A stretch of 64,000 nucleotides of DNA from RBG-13-66-14 sp964436465 (GTDB lineage: Bacteria > RBG-13-66-14): assembly GCA_964436465.1 (NCBI GenBank), contig CAYTCV010000007.1:1-64000 (forward strand). The letters are read 5' to 3'. The translations under genes were made by a program, and so were the position numbers. The notes below the pieces were generated by a model. It ran no database searches and was not told the DNA's origin. It saw only the letters and a list, made by a program, of their open reading frames with translations. This document shows, piece by piece, positions 25,607-33,744 of the stretch (position 1 is the first letter of the stretch; each line of letters starts with the position of its first letter).

Positions 25607-25635
25607 TTTCATTTTCGCATGTTTTTTGCTATAAA
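25607..25635 (+). promoter_or_regulatory. Probable extended -10 promoter of the nucleotidyltransferase gene
   Basis: TGCTATAAA (25627-25635) is an extended -10 with a weak -35, TTTCAT (25607-25612), 17 bases upstream. The leader to the ATG at 25665 would be about 23 bases. Confidence 0.5.
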
Positions 25636-25664
25636 GCCCGTGGACCACTTCTAGAGCGAAATAA

Positions 25665-26882
25665 ATGCAGGCAGTCATCCTCGCCGCCGGACGGAGCACC
25701 CGCACGTACCCCCTGACCGTGAGGACCCCCAAGGCCCTCTACGAGGTCGCCGGTCACTCCATAATCGAGCTGAACCTGCGCGCCGTCGAAGGCCTGGTGG
25801 ACGAGGCCGTCATCGTCATCGGGTTCATGGGGGAGAAAATCATCCGGCGTCTGGGCTCCAGCTACCGGGGCATCCGGCTGCGCTACGTGGAGCAGAAGGA
25901 GCAGAAGGGGACGGGACACGCCCTTTTATGCGCCGCCGACAAGATTTCCGGCGAGGCGCTCGTTTTAATGGGCGACGACCTCTACCGCGACGAGAATTTC
26001 GAGGAGTTGTTCGAGTACCCCAACGCCGTGCTGGCTCAGCGCGTCACCGACCCCGGCCGCTTCGGGGTCCTCACCGTGCAGGATGACCGGGTCAACGGCG
26101 TCCATGAAAAGCCCGCCGAATTCATCTCCGACCTGGTCAACACCGGCTGCTTCAAGGTCAACGCCGACTTCCTCAAGCTCTTGGCCGACCTGAAGCCGAG
26201 CGAGCGCGGCGAAATCGAGATGACCGGGGCGGCCGCCGGAATGGCCGCCGAGGGGAAGCTGCACTGGGTCGAGTCCAACGGCGGCTGGTACGCCATCGGC
26301 TACCCGTGGCACCTGTTGGAAGCGAGCACGCGCCTGCTGCAGGACCGCCCGCTGCAACGCTTCAACGTGAAGGCCCGCCTGCTGGGCGACGTCCACCGCT
26401 GCGTAACCGTGAACATCCTCGAAGATTCCTGGATTGGTCGCGGGTGCATCCTCACCGACCGGGTGATGATTTCCCGGAACTGCTACATCCACCCCGGGGT
26501 GCAAATCATGAACCGCACCGCGGTGGGGCCCAACACGCAAATTGCCGGCGGGACTCAAATCGGGAACTGCCTCATCGGGGCCGGCGTGCAAATCGGTCGG
26601 CGCTGCCTGCTGACCCGGTGCGTCATCGGCGACGGGGCGACGCTGGGGGACGCGGTGACCGTCTTCTGCGACCCGCCGCCCGACGGGAAAATCTACTCGA
26701 CGGTCAAGGGCGAGCGGGTGGAGGTGGACCTGGCGAAGTTCGGCGCCGTAATCGGTCCGGACGCCTACGTGGCGCCGATGACCGTGCTGATGCCCGGGGC
26801 GAAAATCGCCGCCGGGGCGCGCACCGAATTCGGCGAGGTCGTGACGGGCGACAAGGGGGAAATCTGGCCGGAGGGCGACTGA
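25665..26882 (+). CDS. Sugar-phosphate nucleotidyltransferase with left-handed beta-helix
   Basis: 405 residues. Residues 1-235 are a nucleotidyltransferase domain: LAAGRSTRTYPLTVRTPKAL is the family's nucleotide-binding loop (a Ser where Gly is usual), followed by GTGHAL and MGDDL with the metal Asp. Residues about 250-390 are hexapeptide repeats (IGRGC, IHPGVQI, VGPNTQIAG, IGAGVQIG). The layout is that of GlmU or glucose-1-phosphate thymidylyl/uridylyltransferases. The substrate cannot be fixed from sequence, and I see no clear acetyltransferase active site. It makes an activated sugar for cell-envelope glycans. A terminator follows. Confidence 0.82.
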   Translation: MQAVILAAGRSTRTYPLTVRTPKALYEVAGHSIIELNLRAVEGLVDEAVIVIGFMGEKIIRRLGSSYRGIRLRYVEQKEQKGTGHALLCAADKISGEALVLMGDDLYRDENFEELFEYPNAVLAQRVTDPGRFGVLTVQDDRVNGVHEKPAEFISDLVNTGCFKVNADFLKLLADLKPSERGEIEMTGAAAGMAAEGKLHWVESNGGWYAIGYPWHLLEASTRLLQDRPLQRFNVKARLLGDVHRCVTVNILEDSWIGRGCILTDRVMISRNCYIHPGVQIMNRTAVGPNTQIAGGTQIGNCLIGAGVQIGRRCLLTRCVIGDGATLGDAVTVFCDPPPDGKIYSTVKGERVEVDLAKFGAVIGPDAYVAPMTVLMPGAKIAAGARTEFGEVVTGDKGEIWPEGD

Positions 26883-26908
26883 ATCGCTCCCTGGGTCGTC
26901 GTGGACGA

Positions 26909-26930
26909 GGCCGGGTTGACCGGCCTTTCT
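26909..26930 (+). terminator. Probable terminator after the nucleotidyltransferase gene
   Basis: GGCCGG (26909-26914), loop GTTGA, CCGGCC (26920-26925) followed by TTTCT and a further T-rich stretch. Confidence 0.6.
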
Positions 26931-26965
26931 GGTTTCCTCCGGGAACCGCGTGGGCGCTTTTTTTG

Positions 26966-26971
26966 TATAAT
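26966..26971 (+). promoter_or_regulatory. Possible -10 element before the MoxR gene
   Basis: A perfect TATAAT follows a T-rich run. No good -35 is seen 16-18 bases upstream. Transcription would start near 26978, about 15 bases before the first ATG. Confidence 0.4.
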
Positions 26972-26992
26972 TGAGGCGGATAGTCCGTTCTC

Positions 26993-27997
26993 ATGAGGGG
27001 GCCTGTGGACGCGACCGAGGCCGCGGCCAAGCTCGAGCGGCTCTCCGACGCCGCCCGAAGCGTAGAGGACCAGCTCGCCCGCGTCATCGTCGGGCAGGAG
27101 GAGGTCGTCGAGCAGCTCCTGGTGGCCCTGTTCTCCCACGCCCACGCCCTGTTGGTCGGGGTGCCGGGGCTGGCCAAGACGCTCATGGTCTCCAGCCTGG
27201 CCCGCGCCCTGGACCTCTCCTTCCGCCGCATCCAGTTCACCCCCGACCTCATGCCCGCCGACATCACCGGCACCGACGTCATCCAGCCGGACCCGGAGAC
27301 CGGGCAGCGGGCCATGCAGTTTCTCCGCGGGCCGGTGTTCGCCAATCTCATCCTGGCCGACGAGGTCAACCGCACCCCGCCCAAGACCCAGGCCGCCCTG
27401 CTGGAATCCATGCAGGAGCACCAGGTTTCCATCGGCGACACCACCTACCCCCTGCCCGACCCCTTCTTCGTCCTGGCCACCCAGAACCCCATCGAGCAGG
27501 AGGGGACCTACCCCCTGCCCGAGGCGCAGCTCGACCGCTTCATGCTGGAAATCCGCATCGGCTATCCGAAAAGGGACGAGGAGGAGCGCATCGTCAACCA
27601 GACCACGGGCCGCGACGAGCCGGAAATCACCCCCGTCCTTTCCGCCGAGGAAATCATCGAGCTGCAGGGGCTCATCCGCGAAATTCCGGCCGCGCCGCAC
27701 GTGGTGGCCTACGCGGTGAACCTGGCCCGGGCGAGCCGCCCCGAGGACCCCACGGCGCCGGAGTTCATCGGTCGCTGGGTGGCCTGGGGGGCGGGGGTGC
27801 GCGCGGGGCAGTACCTGATTCTCGGCGCCAAGGCGCGGGCGGCCCTGCGCGGGCGTCCGGCGGCGTCGGTGGACGACGTGCGCGACCTGGCCCACGCCGT
27901 GATGCGCCATCGCGTGCTCATCAATTTCAACGCCGAGGCCGAGGGGGTCCACTCCGACGAAATAATCGACCGGCTGCTGGAGATGGTGGAGCCGTAA
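26993..27997 (+). CDS. MoxR-type AAA+ ATPase
   Basis: 334 residues. Walker A GVPGLAKT, Walker B LADEVNR, sensor 1 LATQNP and the PLPEAQLDRF segment are all typical of MoxR. These chaperone-like ATPases mature or activate partners, usually VWA-domain proteins encoded nearby. Here no such gene is adjacent; the only VWA-like protein in the window is at 8220. The ATG at 26993 lacks an SD, while GTG four codons later has AGGGGG just before it, so the true start is uncertain. Followed by the repeat region. Confidence 0.9.
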   Translation: MRGPVDATEAAAKLERLSDAARSVEDQLARVIVGQEEVVEQLLVALFSHAHALLVGVPGLAKTLMVSSLARALDLSFRRIQFTPDLMPADITGTDVIQPDPETGQRAMQFLRGPVFANLILADEVNRTPPKTQAALLESMQEHQVSIGDTTYPLPDPFFVLATQNPIEQEGTYPLPEAQLDRFMLEIRIGYPKRDEEERIVNQTTGRDEPEITPVLSAEEIIELQGLIREIPAAPHVVAYAVNLARASRPEDPTAPEFIGRWVAWGAGVRAGQYLILGAKARAALRGRPAASVDDVRDLAHAVMRHRVLINFNAEAEGVHSDEIIDRLLEMVEP

Positions 27998-28020
27998 ACG
28001 CGGGTTGAGGTTGCCGCCTC

Positions 28021-28155
28021 CCCCTCTCCCTGTGGGAGCGGCGTGCCGACGGGGATGGGGGTGAGGGCTACATTTGAAAAAAACGGGCGCCCACAGAGGG
28101 TCGCCCCTACGTCATCGCAAATTAGCGGCGGGGATTGAAATCCCCGCCCTACATT
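28021..28155. repeat. Dispersed intergenic repeat, copy 1 at 28 kb
   Basis: Three modules in order: CCCTCTCCC-TGT-GGGAG with a G-rich tail ending gtgagggct; an aaaaaacgggc-type imperfect stem ending tcgcccctacgtcatcgca; and GGCGGGGAT (28127-28135), TGAA, ATCCCCGCC (28140-28148) ending ctacattt. Confidence 0.85.
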
Positions 28156-28271
28156 TAGGTTTGACCGATAAGGAGTGGGTGTGGAAGCCCGCCCATATAT
28201 GTATGTAAGGTGTGAATCTTGCGTCACCCTCGTAGGGGCCGACCAACGGCGCGCCGTTTAGGTCGGCCCGT

Positions 28272-28402
28272 TTCCCTCTCCCTGTGGGAGCGGCTCGCCG
28301 ATGGGATTACGTGTGAGGGCTTCCTAAAAAACGGGCGGACCTGAAGGTCCGCCCCTACGTCATCGCAAGTTAGCGGCGGGGATTGAAATCCCCGCCCTAC
28401 AT
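28272..28402. repeat. Dispersed intergenic repeat, copy 2 at 28 kb
   Basis: Same three modules in the same order as the copy 250 bases to the left, with compensatory change in the middle stem (GGGCGGACC-TGAA-GGTCCGCCC). The last stem is at 28375-28383/28388-28396 and is identical to that of copy 1. Confidence 0.85.
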
Positions 28403-28416
28403 TTCGGGAAATAAAC

Positions 28417-28438
28417 GGGCGGGGTGCGGACCCCGCCC
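28417..28438 (-). terminator. Probable terminator of the leftward dnaE group
   Basis: GGGCGGGGT (28417-28425), GCGG, ACCCCGCCC (28430-28438) form a perfect 9-bp stem. Read leftwards it is followed by GTTTATTTCCC. It lies 25 bases past the stop at 28464. Confidence 0.55.
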
Positions 28439-28463
28439 TGCGCCATTTATATGTCCGCCGCGC

Positions 28464-29819
28464 TCAATGCACATCCCCGTAGTACGACTCGGGCATGGGC
28501 AACAGGTTCGGCAGGACCAGCCAATCATCGTCCAGCGGCAGGAGGTTGGCCCAGCCTTCACCCTCACGGTCGCTCTCCCAGTCGCGCCAGGACAGCCGGG
28601 CCCAGTTGCCGTCCTGTTCGAGGAGCTCTCCGCCCTGGGTGAAGGGGATGCTCTCGCCCAGCGGCTTGCCGCCGGGGGAATCATAGAGCGGCGCGCCGGC
28701 GAGGTTCACGGATATGAAGTACGTCGGGGCGTAGCGGCCCAGGTAGAGGTAAATCATCGAGTAGTCCCAGGGATTGTAGTACGCCTCCACGTTGCCGGTC
28801 TCGAAGTCCCCGTAGAGCATGTACTGGTAGTTGCCGATGTCGCCGATGTCGGGGTAGAGGGCGGCGCAGTTGAGCTGGCCGGGGTAGGGCTCGTAGTCGG
28901 CGAAGCTCCAGACCATGGCGCGGGAAAATTTCTCGCCGTCGTATTTTGCCAGGTTGCATTCATCGAAAGCCGTGTGGTCGGCTATCGGCTCCAAAACGTC
29001 CAGGCGGTAGCCCTCCTTCTCCTCCGGGAGCGGCAGGTGGAGGCCGACGTAGTACAGCAAATCGTTCCAGTCGCAGCCCTCGCCTGGCACGACGCTGACC
29101 CGACCCTCGCCGATGGAGCTTGACCAGCCCGCCCCGGTGAAGAGGGGATATGTGAGCCGGAAGACGCTCTCGCCGTAGTCCGAGGTCATCGCGTAATCCT
29201 GGACGTACTCGACCAGCTTCGACTCTCCCTTGGCGAAGGGGACCTCCCAGTAGGCCAGTACCGCCTCGGCGGTGTGGGTGATTTTCCCTCCCCACTCCTC
29301 ATCGCCTTCGACGAAGTAGCGGGTGAAGTAGAACGGCTCGCCCGCCTTCGGCTCTTCGTCAAACAGCGGCCGGGTCAGCTCGGCGAACTCGTCCCAGGTC
29401 ATGTCCCCTAAAAACTCCGGGTCGAAGGCGCCCAGGCAGACCTTGCGCACCTCCACCGGCTCCCCGTCCACCAGCACCCGCGGATTCTCCAGCGGCGTGT
29501 CCATGTCCTCGGCCTCGTAGAGGTACGAGACGAAGACGGTCCGTACCGCGTGGGGGATGTACATGTAGACCGTGTCGGCGTCCCCGGTGTTGGTGAAGAG
29601 GAAGTCGGCGGTGACCGTGGCGTCGTAGAGGTCGGCGCTCCAGTCCTCGTAGTCCACGTGCCGGCGCTGGAGCTCGATGACCACGTCCTCGGCGGTCATG
29701 GCTATCCCTGAGTGCCCGCCGATGGGCGAGGCGCCGGAGGATACGGAGCCCAGGTAGCCGGCGTCGCCCATCGCCGCGGCGGCGAGGGACAGGATTAAAA
29801 GAACCTTCAGCTTGCCCAT
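28464..29819 (-). CDS. Secreted protein of unknown function
   Basis: 451 residues from the ATG at 29819, which has GGGGGA five bases upstream; the longer open frame to 30080 would overlap the preceding gene. A signal peptide (KLKVLLILSLAAAAMGDAG) is followed by a long extracytoplasmic region rich in Trp, Tyr, Asp and Glu. The C-terminal 80 residues (GKPLGES, WARLSWRDWESDREGEGWA) recall an SH3-like repeat. No family recognised. It starts 11 bases after the DUF2141 gene, so the two are co-expressed. Confidence 0.72.
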   Translation of the reverse strand: MGKLKVLLILSLAAAAMGDAGYLGSVSSGASPIGGHSGIAMTAEDVVIELQRRHVDYEDWSADLYDATVTADFLFTNTGDADTVYMYIPHAVRTVFVSYLYEAEDMDTPLENPRVLVDGEPVEVRKVCLGAFDPEFLGDMTWDEFAELTRPLFDEEPKAGEPFYFTRYFVEGDEEWGGKITHTAEAVLAYWEVPFAKGESKLVEYVQDYAMTSDYGESVFRLTYPLFTGAGWSSSIGEGRVSVVPGEGCDWNDLLYYVGLHLPLPEEKEGYRLDVLEPIADHTAFDECNLAKYDGEKFSRAMVWSFADYEPYPGQLNCAALYPDIGDIGNYQYMLYGDFETGNVEAYYNPWDYSMIYLYLGRYAPTYFISVNLAGAPLYDSPGGKPLGESIPFTQGGELLEQDGNWARLSWRDWESDREGEGWANLLPLDDDWLVLPNLLPMPESYYGDVH

Positions 29820-29830
29820 GACCGTCCCCC

Positions 29831-30232
29831 TCAGCTTATGGTTATTTTGATGCCGGTCTTGTTCCCGTTCAGTTGAAACGCCATGGCGGAGAAAGTGGGG
29901 ATGATGGAAACGTGGCGGTAGGTGCCCCAGGGCTCGGTGGGCCCGAGAAGGCCCAGGTTCAGCGTACCGTTGGAGTCCTCGTCCTGGAAGGCGAAGACCG
30001 CGTACTCGCCGGCCGGAATGCCGGTGAACGAAAAGCTCAGGGTGGAGCCGCCGGTGGGAGGTTTCAGTTCCACGTGCCACAGCGGCATCTCGGCGTCCCA
30101 GGCCTTCTCGTCGAAGACGGCGACGAAGACCGTTCCGGTTTTTCCGCAGCCGGATACCGTGCCGGAGAGGGTGTAACCGGCCGACACCGAGGTAATCGTC
30201 GCCAGAACGATGCAGAGGGTGATACGGCGCAT
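29831..30232 (-). CDS. DUF2141 family secreted protein
   Basis: 133 residues. Signal peptide (IVLATITSVSAG), then a small beta-sandwich with the family hallmark GEYAVFAFQDEDSNGTLNLG close to the usual GEYAVAVFHDENGNGKLD pattern. Function unknown; these are periplasmic or secreted. The ATG at 30232 has GGAGG four bases upstream. It starts 43 bases after dnaE with no obvious terminator between. Confidence 0.82.
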   Translation of the reverse strand: MRRITLCIVLATITSVSAGYTLSGTVSGCGKTGTVFVAVFDEKAWDAEMPLWHVELKPPTGGSTLSFSFTGIPAGEYAVFAFQDEDSNGTLNLGLLGPTEPWGTYRHVSIIPTFSAMAFQLNGNKTGIKITIS

Positions 30233-30275
30233 ACCGCCTCCCGTCGCCCCCACGGGGCTTCTTTTTAACCTAATC

Positions 30276-33200
30276 CTAACCCATATCCGGGGCCGGGGTG
30301 AAATAGGCGTTCCCCTCCCCGAGGAGCTCCTCGAGGCTTTTCCGCAGCTCATCGTCCGGGGCGACCTGGTACGCCAGGCCGGCCAGGAGGGTCGCCCCGC
30401 CCCCGGAGAGTTTCAGGTGGATGTAAACCTCCAGCTCGCCGGGGTATTTTGCCAAAAGGTCTCGGACCGGCAGCAGGTCCTCGTCGGTGAGTGCGCCGCC
30501 GAGAATTTCCAGGTGGAGCTGCCGGGCCAGGAGGCGCTGCACCTGGGCCAGGTCGTAGATGGCGTTGGCGCGGATGTTGATTTCCTCGCGGTTGGTCTGG
30601 GCCTGACCGACGACCAGGACCACGGAATCCTTGACCACCAATTCGCGGTAGCGGGCGTACGTCTCCGCGAAAATCGCCACCTCCACCGACGCCCCCTCGT
30701 CCTCGAGGGTGGCGAAGGCTATGCGCTGGTTGTTCCGGTCCAGCTTTCGGGTGATTTGGGTGAAAACGCCGGCCGCGCGGAGCGACTCCCCGCCCTGCAG
30801 CCTCTGCATCCGGTCGAGGTCGGTGGTGGCGAAGCGCTCGATGACCGCCCGGTGTTGGGTGAGGGGATGGCCGGAGAGGTAGATTCCCAGCGTCTCCTTC
30901 TCCCCCCGCATCTTCTCGTGCTCGTTCCAGGGCTCGAGGTTCTCGTCCAGGGGGTCGCCGGGCCGCTCGCCGGTTTCTCCGCCGAAGAGCGACTCCTGGC
31001 CCATCTGTATGTCGCGCTGCTCGGCGGCCGCCGTCTCGAGGATGGACTCGATGGCGGCGTACTTCTGGCTCCGGGTGCCGGGAAGGCTGTCCGCCGCGCC
31101 GCTCTTCACCAGGCTTTCCAGGACCCGCTTGTTGACCTGCTGGGTGCCCAGCCGGAGCGCGAGGTCCTTCAGGGAGGCGAAGGGGCCGTTTTCGTCGCGG
31201 TCGGCGATTATCTCCCCCACCATGCCGAGGCCCACGTTCTTGATGGCGCCCAGACCGAAGCGGATGGCGGTGCCGCCGTTGGATTCCTCCACGGTGAAAT
31301 ACGTGGAGCTTCGGTGGATGTCGGGGGGCAGAATCTCCAGGCCGTCGTGCCGGCACTGGCCCAGATAGAAGGCGATTTTATCCTCGTCGGACAGCTCGTG
31401 GGACAACAGGGCCGCCATGAACTCGGGGCGGTAGTTGGCCTTGAGCCAGGCGGTGCGGTAGGTGACCACGGCGTAGGCGGCGGAGTGGCTCTTGTTGAAG
31501 CCGTAGCTGGCGAAGGGGATGATTTGGTCGAACACCTGCCGGGCGATTTTTGCGTCGATTCCTTTTCCGGCGGCGCCTTTGATGAACTCCTCGCGGAAGC
31601 TGTCGAGCTCCCCCGTTTTCTTCGCCATGGCCCGCCGCAACAGGTCCGCCCGCCCGTAGGTGAAGCCGCCCAGGGTGCTGGCGACCTGCATCACCTGTTC
31701 CTGGTAGACCATCACCCCGAAGGTCTCCGCCAGGACGCCCTCCAGGGAGGGGTGGGGGTAGGAGATGGCCGTCGTCCCGTGCTTGCCCTTGATGTATGTC
31801 TCGGTCATCCCGCTGCCCAGGGGTCCCGGGCGGAAGAGGGACAGGACCGGGATGAGCTCGCGGAAGTTGTCCGGGGCCACCCGCCGCAGCACGTCGCGGG
31901 CGATTTCCGATTCGAGCTGGAAGACACCGGCCGTGTCGCACCGTTTTAACAACTCGTAGGTCTTCGGGTCGTCCGACGCGATGTCCTCGGGACGGATACG
32001 CTTCCCGTGCCGTTGGTAGACGAGCTCCAGGCAGTCCCGGATGACCGAGAGGTTCTTCAGGCCCAGGAAATCGATTTTCAGGAGCCCGACCTTTTCCACC
32101 GAGCTTCCGTCGTACTGGGTGGTGTTACCCGTATACATGGGCACCATCTCGTCGAGGGGGTGGTCGGAGAGCACCACCCCGGCGGCGTGGGTGCCGGCGT
32201 GGCGGACCAGCCCCTCCAGGCTCCGGCCGTACCCCAGGACCTCGGCGATGAGCGGGTCGTCCCGCTGAACGGATTTGAGCTCGGGGGTCGTCTCCAGGGC
32301 GCCCGCCAGCGTCACGCCCGGGCCGAAGGGAACGAGCTTTGCCACCCGGTCCACCGCCTCCAGAGGGACGCCGAGGACGCGCCCCACGTCGCGGATGACC
32401 GCCCGCGCCCCCAGCCGGGAGAACGTGATGAGCTGGGCCACGTTGGCCTCGCCGTACTTGCGCTTTACGTACTCGATGACCTGCTCTCGCTGGTCGTCGG
32501 CGAAGTCCAGGTCGAAGTCGGGCAGGTTCACCCGCTCGGGGTTCAGGAAGCGCTCGAAGAGGAGGTTGTACTCGAGGGGGTCTATATCGGTGATGCCCAG
32601 GACGTACGCCGTCAGGGAACCGGCGGCGGAGCCGCGTCCCGGGCCGACCTCGACCCCCATCTGCCGGGCCTGATGGATGATGTCCCACACGATGAGAAAG
32701 AAGCCGGGGAAGTGCATGGCTTCGATGATGTTCAATTCCTCCGCCAACCGGCTGGTGTACTCGTCGCCGTAGTCGGGGACGCGCTCGGGGAGCTTCTCCC
32801 GCACCAACTCGCGCAGGTAGGCGCTCTCTCCCCCGCAGCCTTCGGGAACGGGGTAGGAGGGGAGCTTGCCGCCCAGGGGGTCCAGCTCCAGGTCGAGGCG
32901 GCAGCGCCGGGCGATATCCTCGGTGGCGGCGAGCGCTTGCGGGAGCTCCTCGAAGGTCTTCGCCATCTCCCGGGGGCTCTTGAAGTAGAACTGGTCCGAG
33001 GGGAAGCGCATGTGGTCCGGGTCGGCGAGGGTCTTGCTCGTCTGGATGCAGAGCAGGACCTCGTGGGCGCGGTGGTCGGAGTGGTCCAGGTAGTGGCAGT
33101 CGTTGGTGGCCACGATTCCCAGGTCGAGCTCCCGGGAGAGGGACAACAGGCCGCGGTTGACTTTGAGCTCGTCGTCGAGCCCGTGGTACATCAGCTCCAG

Positions 33201-33722
33201 GAAGAAATTCTCCCTCCCGAAGACCTCCCCGAACCAACCGGCCGCCGCCAGCGCCCCCGCGTAGTCGTCGTTGCGCAACAGGCGCGGAATCTCGCCGGAG
33301 AGGCAGGCCGATAAACATATCAGGCCCGCCGAGTACCGTTCGAGAATTTCCCGGTCGATTCTCGGCTTGTAATAAAAGCCCTCGGTGTGGGCCAGGCTGG
33401 TGAGCTTGATGAGGTTGCGGTAGCCCGTCTGGTCGGCGCACAGGAGGATGAGGTGCCGGCGCTCCTTCTGTTTGTCGAAGCGGGAGCCGGGGGCCAGGTA
33501 CACCTCGCAGCCTATGATGGGCACGATGCCCCGCCGCCGGCAGGTCTGGTAGAAGTTGACCGCGCCGAACATGTTGCCGTGGTCGGTGAGCGCCAGCGAG
33601 CCCATGCCGTACTCCACGGCCCGGGAGACCATGTCCTCCACGCGACACATGCCGTCGAGGACGGAGTATTCGCTGTGGTTGTGGAGATGGACGAAGGGGA
33701 CGTTCTGGGAATCGTTGGTCAT
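30276..33722 (-). CDS. dnaE: DNA polymerase III alpha subunit
   Basis: 1148 residues, normal for DnaE1. An N-terminal PHP domain (FVHLHNHSEYSVLDG) leads into the C-family polymerase core. PDFDLDF near residue 402 holds two catalytic aspartates and KIDFLGL near 550 the third, at positions matching E. coli D401, D403 and D555. A helix-hairpin-helix and an OB-fold follow. It is the main replicative polymerase. It starts 22 bases after the zinc-ribbon/pseudokinase gene, an unusual partner. Confidence 0.96.
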   Translation of the reverse strand: MTNDSQNVPFVHLHNHSEYSVLDGMCRVEDMVSRAVEYGMGSLALTDHGNMFGAVNFYQTCRRRGIVPIIGCEVYLAPGSRFDKQKERRHLILLCADQTGYRNLIKLTSLAHTEGFYYKPRIDREILERYSAGLICLSACLSGEIPRLLRNDDYAGALAAAGWFGEVFGRENFFLELMYHGLDDELKVNRGLLSLSRELDLGIVATNDCHYLDHSDHRAHEVLLCIQTSKTLADPDHMRFPSDQFYFKSPREMAKTFEELPQALAATEDIARRCRLDLELDPLGGKLPSYPVPEGCGGESAYLRELVREKLPERVPDYGDEYTSRLAEELNIIEAMHFPGFFLIVWDIIHQARQMGVEVGPGRGSAAGSLTAYVLGITDIDPLEYNLLFERFLNPERVNLPDFDLDFADDQREQVIEYVKRKYGEANVAQLITFSRLGARAVIRDVGRVLGVPLEAVDRVAKLVPFGPGVTLAGALETTPELKSVQRDDPLIAEVLGYGRSLEGLVRHAGTHAAGVVLSDHPLDEMVPMYTGNTTQYDGSSVEKVGLLKIDFLGLKNLSVIRDCLELVYQRHGKRIRPEDIASDDPKTYELLKRCDTAGVFQLESEIARDVLRRVAPDNFRELIPVLSLFRPGPLGSGMTETYIKGKHGTTAISYPHPSLEGVLAETFGVMVYQEQVMQVASTLGGFTYGRADLLRRAMAKKTGELDSFREEFIKGAAGKGIDAKIARQVFDQIIPFASYGFNKSHSAAYAVVTYRTAWLKANYRPEFMAALLSHELSDEDKIAFYLGQCRHDGLEILPPDIHRSSTYFTVEESNGGTAIRFGLGAIKNVGLGMVGEIIADRDENGPFASLKDLALRLGTQQVNKRVLESLVKSGAADSLPGTRSQKYAAIESILETAAAEQRDIQMGQESLFGGETGERPGDPLDENLEPWNEHEKMRGEKETLGIYLSGHPLTQHRAVIERFATTDLDRMQRLQGGESLRAAGVFTQITRKLDRNNQRIAFATLEDEGASVEVAIFAETYARYRELVVKDSVVLVVGQAQTNREEINIRANAIYDLAQVQRLLARQLHLEILGGALTDEDLLPVRDLLAKYPGELEVYIHLKLSGGGATLLAGLAYQVAPDDELRKSLEELLGEGNAYFTPAPDMG

Positions 33723-33744
33723 GCGCGGGTTTTGCGGGGGATGG

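Larger units (their letters stand above)
27998..28463. other. 466-base intergenic region made of repeats
   Basis: Between the rightward moxR and the leftward secreted-protein gene there is no credible coding frame. The space is filled by two tandem copies of the dispersed repeat (28021-28155, 28272-28402) and a terminator-like hairpin at 28417-28438. Between the copies (28156-28271) is a unique stretch including the inverted sequence GGCCGACC...GGTCGGCC. Confidence 0.8.

Noticed and set aside
28021..28402. CRISPR array at 28 kb
   Set aside because: There are only two copies of a 130-base structured element, not short repeats with equal spacers, and no cas genes.
30233..30352. Upstream extension of the DUF2141 protein
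   Set aside because: It runs into dnaE, and the signal peptide plus GGAGG fix the start at 30232.
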